From contig NC_058189.1 in assembly GCF_907165205.1 (NCBI RefSeq), positions 29,166,270 through 29,230,269 on the forward strand: a stretch of 64,000 nt of DNA, read 5' to 3'. The first letter of the stretch is position 1. Each line of letters begins with the position of its first letter. The notes under the pieces are model-generated. The model made no database searches, was not told the origin of the DNA, and worked only from the letters and a program-made list of their open reading frames with translations. Both the position numbers and the translations under genes were made by a program. This stretch comes from Coccinella septempunctata (lineage: Eukaryota > Arthropoda > Insecta > Coleoptera > Coccinellidae). Positions 57,440 to 64,000 of this stretch are shown here, piece by piece.

Positions 57440-57749
57440 ATATTCACTTTCAATGGGTCAATTGTTGGTTTGAATATCTGTGGCCACCTCTAATTTTAGT
57501 CGCCATTGGAAATAAAACCCCTCAGTCCATAATATTTGAGCTTATCAGTAAGAATACCATGGTTTACAGTTTCGAAAGCCTTCGACGAATCTCGAGAAGC
57601 GATCTTAGCTATTCACTTTGAATCAAGTGCGCTATATCCTTCAGCTGCTTCAACAGCAACGTTGTTGTCGATTTTGTGTTTCTGAATCCATGCTGATGGT
57701 TGCCAAGAATACAGTTGTCTTCAAAATGCGCAACGAGTGCTATTCTGAA
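57440..57749 (-). pseudogene. old LINE RT, downstream piece
   Basis: The minus strand reads RIALVAHFEDNCILGNHQHGF, then NTKSTTTLLLKQLKD, then, with frameshifts, SSKAFETVNHGIL. This is the RT block after NYRPIS. It continues exactly from 63684-64000 once the inserted RTE-like element and one copy of the 7-bp duplication ATATTTC are removed in thought. Confidence 0.72.
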
Positions 57750-58513
57750 TATTTCCTTATTCATTTTCATTCATTCATTCATTCATTGCTGTATCCCGTT
57801 GCCGGGAATGAATCTACAAAATGACGAAAAAAGGGAAATAACAAAAAGAAAAGAAAAAAAAGGAAAAAAAGGTGCGAACCGAGGTGCGAACAGACTTATA
57901 ATCTTTCAGGGCTAATTGCGACTGTGTGCTCTCCTGTGACTGTAGAGACCCAACCGTGACCTACATATACTACCACACTCCGGGCATGGATAGTCACCAA
58001 CCAGATCTGGCCGCCGCTGTATCCTTCTCGAGTCTCCATTATAACTGTGTACCAAAGACCTCCACTGTGACCCATTTTTTCATTCCGAGTCAATCGCTTG
58101 ACAGGAGAAGACGTGCTACAGTGCTCCTAGTGCTATAAAAGAGAAAGCGGACGAGAAAGTCACAGTGCCGTAAAAGTGAAAGCGGAGGTGAAAGTGCCCA
58201 CTAACCAAGCTACGGAATATTTGATTCCGTCTGTGAAGTTGTGTAGGTTCTATATTTGTTATCGGAATTTTAATTCGTTAAAATTTTCAAAGTTGGTGTT
58301 CATCCTAAGTGTCCAGAGAATTTTCTCGTTGGTACTGCAGAAAACATCAGGTGAGCTTATTTTTCGTATCTTTCTTTCTGATTATTCTCATAGCGTAGAG
58401 AATTTTTGATGAGCCGTTTTGTTTTTATGCATGAGATACATTTTTCTTTTGTCTTGAAAAATTTTATTTCCAATTTCTTTGAGTAGCGAAGTAATTATTA
58501 ATTAGATTCTAAA

Positions 58514-59911
58514 ATGTCTGACCATTCGGACTGCGAGTCCGTAATGGAAGAAGACGCGCCAGAAATCGCTAATGTCGTGTCCGAACACGATATTTTGAGA
58601 GAGGAGAACGCAAGTTTGAAAGCGAGGGTGAATGAGTTAGATAGATGCGTATCTAGCTTAGTTGCTGAGATTAAAAATCTCAGGGAGAGGCTCGAGTTGC
58701 AGGAGGGAAATAAGGAAAGTCCTTACTCCAAAGCACTCAAGAAGAACATTATTTTGAAAAATGTCCAAGAAGTGAACTTACCGGTTCAAAAACAGAAGAT
58801 GGAGGTGGTCAAAACCCCTCAAACCAAAATTTCCCCACCCGCCAAAAGAGTGAGAAAGGATAGCTCCTCGTCAAATGAAGAGGCAAACAAGAAAAGAGTC
58901 TTGGAAACCCCAGCCCAAGAGAAAACCACTCCAGTGGAGAGAAAAGAAAAAATCCCCCCAGTTACCCTGAGGGGTACGTCCGAATGGACGTCAATTTCCA
59001 ACGCGTTAATGCGAAACGGAATAAATTACAGCAGAGCGACTACTGTGAAGGACGGAATTAGGGTCGTTCCACAAACCGCGGAAGACCACAGAAGAATGAC
59101 GGACTTCCTTCATAAAATAAATAGGGAGTTTTACACTCTTCAACGGGAGGAAGAAAAGAAAATCTATGCGGTAGTGAGATATCTACCGCTGGATGCAGAT
59201 ATCCCGACGATCCTTGACGACCTCAAGGATCAAGGGATCGTCGATGCTGAGGTCATAAGAATGACCTCAAATATAACTAAGAGGCCGATGCCCTTATTGC
59301 TGGTTAAAACCCAGAATAAGGGTATCTTCGAGGTGAGAAGGCTCTACAACATGAACTGTGTTGTTGAACCTAAGAGAAGGACGACCGGGCCTGGACAATG
59401 TTACCGCTGTCAGCGATATGGACATGCCCAAAGTAAGTGCACTTTTCCATGGAGGTGCGTGAAATGCTCCGGTAATCACAGCTCCAAGGAGTGTACGCTC
59501 ACCAGGGAGAACGAGGAGCGAAATGCCTCTTGTGTTCTCTGTGGAGAGCAAGGACATCCAGCCAGCTACAAGGGATGTAGCGAATGGAAATTGGTCACTA
59601 AAAAGACCAAGAGATCGCCAAGATCGAACCAGACCAGCTCGAGGCCAACACAAAATACACCGAGGCCATCCCCAAACTCTTCGGAAGTGAAGAAACCCCA
59701 GGAAACTGCAACCGAAGCAGTCAAAGAGACGAAGAAACCAGAGAAAAAGACGGAAAAGGCAAAAACCGTCAAAAAAGCCGAAACCAGAAAAGGAATTTCT
59801 GGAATCACTGAGGAACTGGATAAGTTCACGAAAAACCTCCTCAGCACGATGATGCAGAATCTGGAGAAAGAGATTGAGAAGAAGATGCAGCAAATTATTA
59901 AGAATATTTAA
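58514..59911 (+). CDS. Jockey-like ORF1 (gag-like) protein with three zinc knuckles
   Basis: 465 residues. The N-terminus has a coiled-coil stretch (REENASLKARVNELDRCVSS, residues about 28-47), then a basic Ser/Lys-rich region, then a folded part from about 155 (PPVTLRGTSEWTSISNALMR). Three Cys knuckles follow: CYRCQRYGHAQSKC (about 296-309), CVKCSGNHSSKEC and CVLCGEQGHPASYKGC. The tail is Lys/Pro-rich and ends in a coiled coil. This is the standard Jockey-clade gag-like layout: it binds the element RNA and forms particles. Intact. Its stop overlaps the ORF2 start. Confidence 0.88.
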   Translation: MSDHSDCESVMEEDAPEIANVVSEHDILREENASLKARVNELDRCVSSLVAEIKNLRERLELQEGNKESPYSKALKKNIILKNVQEVNLPVQKQKMEVVKTPQTKISPPAKRVRKDSSSSNEEANKKRVLETPAQEKTTPVERKEKIPPVTLRGTSEWTSISNALMRNGINYSRATTVKDGIRVVPQTAEDHRRMTDFLHKINREFYTLQREEEKKIYAVVRYLPLDADIPTILDDLKDQGIVDAEVIRMTSNITKRPMPLLLVKTQNKGIFEVRRLYNMNCVVEPKRRTTGPGQCYRCQRYGHAQSKCTFPWRCVKCSGNHSSKECTLTRENEERNASCVLCGEQGHPASYKGCSEWKLVTKKTKRSPRSNQTSSRPTQNTPRPSPNSSEVKKPQETATEAVKETKKPEKKTEKAKTVKKAETRKGISGITEELDKFTKNLLSTMMQNLEKEIEKKMQQIIKNI

Positions 59912-59913
59912 TG
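59909..59913 (+). promoter_or_regulatory. TAATG stop-start overlap between ORF1 and ORF2
   Basis: TAA (59909-59911) and ATG (59911-59913) share one base. UAAUG is the arrangement shown in the silkworm SART1 element to allow ORF2 translation by termination-reinitiation. An upstream structure was not analysed. Confidence 0.7.
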
Positions 59914-62619
59914 GCTGACACGACGATAAAGAACAATCTCATAATCGTCTCTTGGAACGTCGAAGGATTGAGAGCCCGCAGATCAGAATTCGAAGAACTG
60001 ATTGAAGAGAAGAGACCGGATGTCATAGCTCTTCAAGAAACGAGACTTAACCCCAACGTTCGGATAGCATTTCCCAATTACGATATTTACAGAAATGATA
60101 GACCTAACAGCACAGGTGGCGTTGCTATACTGGCTAGAAGGAATATGGATTACCATTTCGACCAAATATTCAATGGACAAGAAGTAGAAGCAATATCGAT
60201 TATTGTGAATACTAATCGAGGGCAAGTGAAGATTATTTCAACTTATAAATCACCGGATAAGGACATGCTGGAAGAGGATCTAAAAATGCTACTAGAAGGA
60301 AGACACCCGAAAATCATAATTGGTGATCTTAACTGCAAATCGCAGGAATGGAACAGTAGGGTGGAAAATACAAACGGGAGAAGACTGAAGATTTATGCTG
60401 AAAAACTTAATGCAGTTGTGATAGGACCTGATATACCGACCTACATACCAAGAGTAAATGGACTACCCGATGTACTGGACATTGTCGTAATGAAAGACAT
60501 CACTGAAGAAATCAGCATTGATACAATAGAAGACGGAACTTCAGACCACAATCCCATAGAATTCATAGTGGGACATGGCCCAAGAAACGAAGAAGAGACA
60601 CAAACCAAGGAACGCACAGACTGGGAGAAATATAAGAATTTACTTCAGGAGAAAATCAGGGAAATTCCCCAAATAAACACCCAGGATGAATTAGATGAAG
60701 CAGTTGAAAAATTGGAAAATCATATAAAAGAAGCCTATGAAGAAAGCACCAAGAGAATAAGGAAACCAATTCCGAAACATTCACATGGAGATACGCCAAG
60801 GGATATAAAGGAACTTATAAAAAAGAACAGAAGACTCAGGAAAATCTACAGAACAACAAAAAGAGAAGAAGACAAGAAGAAACTGAATAAGCATAGTCAG
60901 ATATTGAAAAATGCTTTAACAGAACTGCGTAATAACAGATGGCACCAGAGATTAAGGGAACTGAATACAATAGATCACTCGGCTTGGAAAATGCAAAAAC
61001 GCTTACGACGAGAACAGACAGTTATACCTCCACTGCATGGAGCAAACGGAATGGTATATACGAGACTTGAAAAAGCCGAAGCACTTGCCGACACAATTGA
61101 GAGAGAAGCCAGAATAAATTACAGAAATGATGATGACAATGAAGATCTAGAAGAAGAAGTGGAGGCAAACGAAGAACTGATGATGGAACCACCGGAAACC
61201 GAAATCATTCCAAAACCGGCTTCACCAACAGAAATCAAAGAGATCATAATGAAACTGAAAAACCGGAAAGCACCGGGAGAAGATAGGATAACGAATTATA
61301 TGTTGAAGAAATTGCCTAGAAAAGGAATAGCAGCCTTGACGAATATAACAAACGGAGTGATGAGGACCGAATACTACCCAAAGAGATGGAAAACTGCAGA
61401 AATGATAGTTTTCAACAAGCCTGGAAAGGAACGGAAATTTCCTCAAAATTATAGACCAATCAGCCTACTATCAGCACTAGGAAAAGTCGTCGAGAGGGTT
61501 ATCGCCAAAAGGCTGAATGAGGAAACAGAAATGTTGAAGATAATCCCACCCGAACAATTTGGATTTCGACGAGAACACTCGACTGAACTCCAATTACTAC
61601 GGCTCATAGAATACGTCACCGAAGGAATGCAGACCAAACAGGCCACAGGATTAGTTCTGATGGATATCGAGAGAGCTTTTGATAGAGTATGGCACGAAGG
61701 CCTAATCTACAAGATGAAAAGAGCAGGATATTCGACCAAGCTATGCAAGATTATAAGGAATTATCTGAGGAATAGAAACTTTTATGTGAAGATAGATGGA
61801 GCAACCTCTCAAACCAGACAATTGGAAGCGGGAGTGCCTCAAGGATCGGTACTTGGACCTCTGCTTTACGTAATATACGTTTATGATATCCCGAAGAATG
61901 CTAGGAATATGCTCACCTTGTACGCAGATGACACAGGAATAGCGTTCAGACATCGACGCCCATAGATCATACACCGGAGACTGCAGGAAGCCATAGATGA
62001 ATTACTCAAATGGTGCATCAAATGGAATATCCAAATCAATGGAAGAAAGACTCAAGCAATATTACTGCAAAAGAGAAGATTGAGGATGGAAGAAAACCTT
62101 GAAGTTGATGGACAAGAGGTTGAATGGAAAAATGAAGCAACATACCTAGGAGTGACGCTTGACAGAGGACTTACATGGAAAAACCACATCAAATGTGCTG
62201 TTGATAAAACAAAAGCCGCAATGAGTAAACTTTATCCACTCATAGGCAGAAGAAGTCATATGAATAAGAACATCAAGTTGACGATGATTAAAACTATTGC
62301 GCGACCACAACTCACATATGGATCGGCGGCATGGGGCTTCGCAGCCAAGACCCACATCAAGAGAATACAGGCCACTGAGAATAAACTCCTTAGAATGGCG
62401 ATGGACGTACCCTGGTTTGTTAGGAACAAACAAATCTACAAGGACTTGGAATGGGAACCAGTTACAGAATTTATGAAGAGAAAGGCGGAAAGGATATTCG
62501 ACAAAGCCAAACAACATCCAAATGAGGAACTACGAAGATTAGTCGACTACGATCCAACAGAAGAAGCTAGAAGGTCAAGAACCTACCACCGAAGACCGAG
62601 AGATCAGTTAAGGATTTAA
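59911..62619 (+). pseudogene. Jockey-like ORF2 endonuclease-RT with one in-frame TAG
   Basis: 902 codons. Endonuclease 1-220 (SWNVEGLRARRSEF, LQETRLNP, IIGDLNCKSQEWN, TSDHNPIEF), RT from about 430 (NRKAPGEDRITNYML, NYRPISLLSALGKVVER, LMDIERAFDRVW, GVPQGSVLGPLLYVIYVYD) and the catalytic YADD (LYADDTGIAF, near 61920). A TAG at 61963-61965, about 15 codons after YADD, truncates it; the same frame then continues to 62619 (LLKWCIKWNIQING, NEATYLGVTLDRGLTW). A single stop and no frameshift mean very recent inactivation, or a sequencing or population variant. Confidence 0.87.
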
Positions 62620-62895
62620 ATGTAACCAAAGAAGAGCTTAACCTATAAAAGCTATAGGCAGCATACAACTATCAACACGACTATGATCGTGTGAGAGTCC
62701 AGAAACCATAAGAGTCAACTGGTTAATAGGCAAAATGCCCGGAACCTATGAAGAAGCAGTTAAGGGTTTTTAGTGGGTCTCGAGCTCAGAGAGTGAGAAT
62801 CCCCACACTGTTCCCCCTCAGCAGAGGGTGTGTTCGTCTGTTTGCAGATTTTCCCCCTGCTACACCAAAAAAAAAAAAAAAAAAAAACTGTGACC

Positions 62896-63676
62896 TGTCT
62901 AACGCTAGTTGTTCCCAGTTATGATTGGCATTAACTGATTTTAGGGATTGATGTAGTGTATCTTTAAACCGCTTGTACTGGCCACCTGGTTTCCGGGCTT
63001 CCTCAGGGAATTCGCCATAAAGAGCTATTTTGGGGAGTCTTGTGTCTTGAATCCTCAGAATGTGGCCGCTCCATCTGAGTCAGGCCCTCGTTATTTGAGC
63101 CTCAATTGTTGTACAACTCGCGCGTTGCAAGACTTCTGCATTCAAAACTTTGTGGAACCATCTGATGTGCATTATCTGTCTTAGATGACGTTGTTGCGTT
63201 TGTTCAAGCTGTTTAATATGTCGCCTGTAGGGCGTCCAGCTTTCGCTTCCGTAAAGGAGCGTTGGGAGGAACACTGCTTTGTAAACTGCTGTCTTGGTCT
63301 TCAGATTGAGGTCGTGATTTTGAAACACTCTATCCTTTAGCTTCCAGAATGCCCGTGATGCCGAATTGATACGGTTGTGTATTTCCGTGTCAAGTTTAGC
63401 CCTAGTATTTGTGAAGCTTCCCAAGTATTTGAACTGCTCGACCTGCTCTATAGTATCATTCTCCAGGCTGATATCTGTTGGAAGGCTTTCTGGCGGACTT
63501 ACCAGGATTTTGGTTTTGTCGATATTGAGTCTAAGGCCTAAAGCTTCGTATATATGTTTATAGGTGTCCAATATTGTCTGTAGATCCTCCGAGCTGCTAG
63601 CGATAAGTGAACAGTCGTCTGCATATTGAAGTTCAGTGATAAACTTGGTACTGGATTTCGCTCTGAGGCGCTTAAG
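62896..63676 (-). pseudogene. RTE-like ORF, 5'-truncated and split
   Basis: From KRLRAKSSTKFITELQYADD (63676 side) through LNIDKTKILVSPPESL and CTTIEAQITRA; a TGA at 63078-63080 breaks the frame where the other copy reads RLRWSGHILRM. The rest of the C-terminus, with its zinc finger, is at 57900-58063 beyond the Jockey-like insertion. Residues beyond 63676 in the same frame belong to another LINE, so the apparent 306-codon frame is a chimera. Confidence 0.82.
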
Positions 63677-63683
63677 ATATTTC

Positions 63684-64000
63684 TTCAAGAATTTTCGACA
63701 AAGTCGGTAAAACCGAAATCGGACGGTAATTCGACTATCATCGCCCTTCTTGTAAATTGGCAATACTATAGAAGTCTTAAGTGCTTCTGGAAAGTGACCT
63801 TCAGAAAGACACTTACTAAAAATTATGGCTAGTGGTTCTGCAATTTCAATACAGATAGATTTTATGAATGTGGTTGTTAGACCATATACCGGGTGTCCCA
63901 GAGCTTTTAGGCCAGCAGATATCTCAGTTACCTGCGGAAAAAAAAATTGAAAAAAATACTTGTCGTAGGAGACCATACGCTCTTTCATGCAGCATAGCAA
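63684..64000 (-). pseudogene. old LINE RT, upstream piece (continues past window)
   Basis: The minus strand reads ISAGLKALGHPVYGLTTTFI, EGHFPEALKTSIVLPIYKKG and DDS, then, after a one-base frameshift, NYRPISVLPTLSKILEEI: RT finger motifs of a CR1/Jockey-type LINE. It is the outermost layer of the nest at this end of the window. Confidence 0.72.

Larger units (their letters stand above)
58073..62886 (+). mobile_element. Jockey-like LINE, full length
   Basis: 4.8 kb, plus strand: a 5' UTR of about 440 bp, ORF1 (58514-59911), ORF2 (59911-62619, one internal stop), a 3' UTR of 250 bp and poly(A) at 62868-62887. Target duplication ACTGTGACC at 58064-58072 and 62887-62895, which is single at the matching place (about 2557-2566) in the other RTE-like copy, proving the insertion. 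It is the youngest layer of this nest. The 5' UTR shows repeated GAAAG(T/C)G motifs (58150-58200) but no promoter could be assigned. Confidence 0.92.
57757..63676 (-). mobile_element. RTE-like LINE, 5'-truncated, interrupted by a Jockey-like LINE
   Basis: Same family as 1-2840, on the minus strand. The 3' end with (CATT)n is at 57757-57787. The C-terminal zinc finger and 3' UTR lie at 57788-58072 and the remaining ORF at 62896-63676, broken by the insertion at 58073-62886. A 7-bp target duplication ATATTTC is at 57750-57756 and 63677-63683. Truncated 5' just before the YADD active site (KRLRAKSSTKF). The coding sequence is close to the first copy. Confidence 0.85.

Noticed and set aside
63080..64000. 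306-codon frame as one RT protein
   Set aside because: It is a fusion of an RTE-like piece and an older LINE across the insertion junction at 63676-63684.

Overview
Eukaryotic, AT-rich nuclear DNA, most likely from an insect; a beetle is plausible but not proven. The evidence is AT richness, spliced exons, and the mix of repeats: R4/Dong-like LINEs with restriction-like endonucleases, Jockey, CR1-like and RTE-like LINEs, Copia, BEL/Pao, Penelope, a DD41D mariner and CAGGGTG-ended MITEs. I found no tRNA, rRNA, CRISPR array or prokaryotic operon.

The only host coding sequence recognised is 461 nt in two minus-strand exons of an axonemal dynein heavy chain, probably outer-arm DNAH5/DNAH8/kl-3 type: 56296-56494 and 23390-23651. 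Both have consensus splice sites and the split codon joins in phase, so the 32,644 bp between them is one intron. No further exon was recognised on either side, so the whole window appears to lie inside one giant-intron gene and nearly everything else is transposable element.

Layout. 1-2840: 3' part of an RTE-like LINE (+). 2841-10198: three R4-like LINE copies (-) in a row, separated by (TA)n, then a DD41D mariner sitting in a (TA)n tract. 10.2-15.9 kb: poorly annotated, with LINE and mariner relics. 15974-16310: another R4-like 3' fragment. 16.5-20.6 kb: a CR1-like LINE with both ORFs open. 20.65-22.9 kb: a second R4-like family (E) interrupted by a third (F). 24.35-32.65 kb: a decayed LINE interrupted by a 1-kb DNA element with 8-bp target duplications and by an apparently intact Copia element with identical-length LTRs. 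32.65-38 kb: more family-E copies, an R4-like 5' part, two head-to-head Penelope pieces, a BEL/Pao relic and a Penelope N-terminal relic. 39363-40416: second copy of the 8-bp-TSD element. 40847-56210: 15.4 kb with no convincing gene, built of concentric inverted repeats with CAGGGTG-like ends. 57.4-64 kb: an old LINE (-) interrupted by an RTE-like LINE (-), itself interrupted by a Jockey-like LINE (+) with target duplications.

Two themes recur. R4-like elements sit next to simple repeats, (TA)n or (ATT)n, several of which are 3' tails of other LINEs, so earlier insertions look like landing sites for later ones. Insertion order can be read from target-site duplications at several places, giving nests two to three deep inside one dynein intron system.
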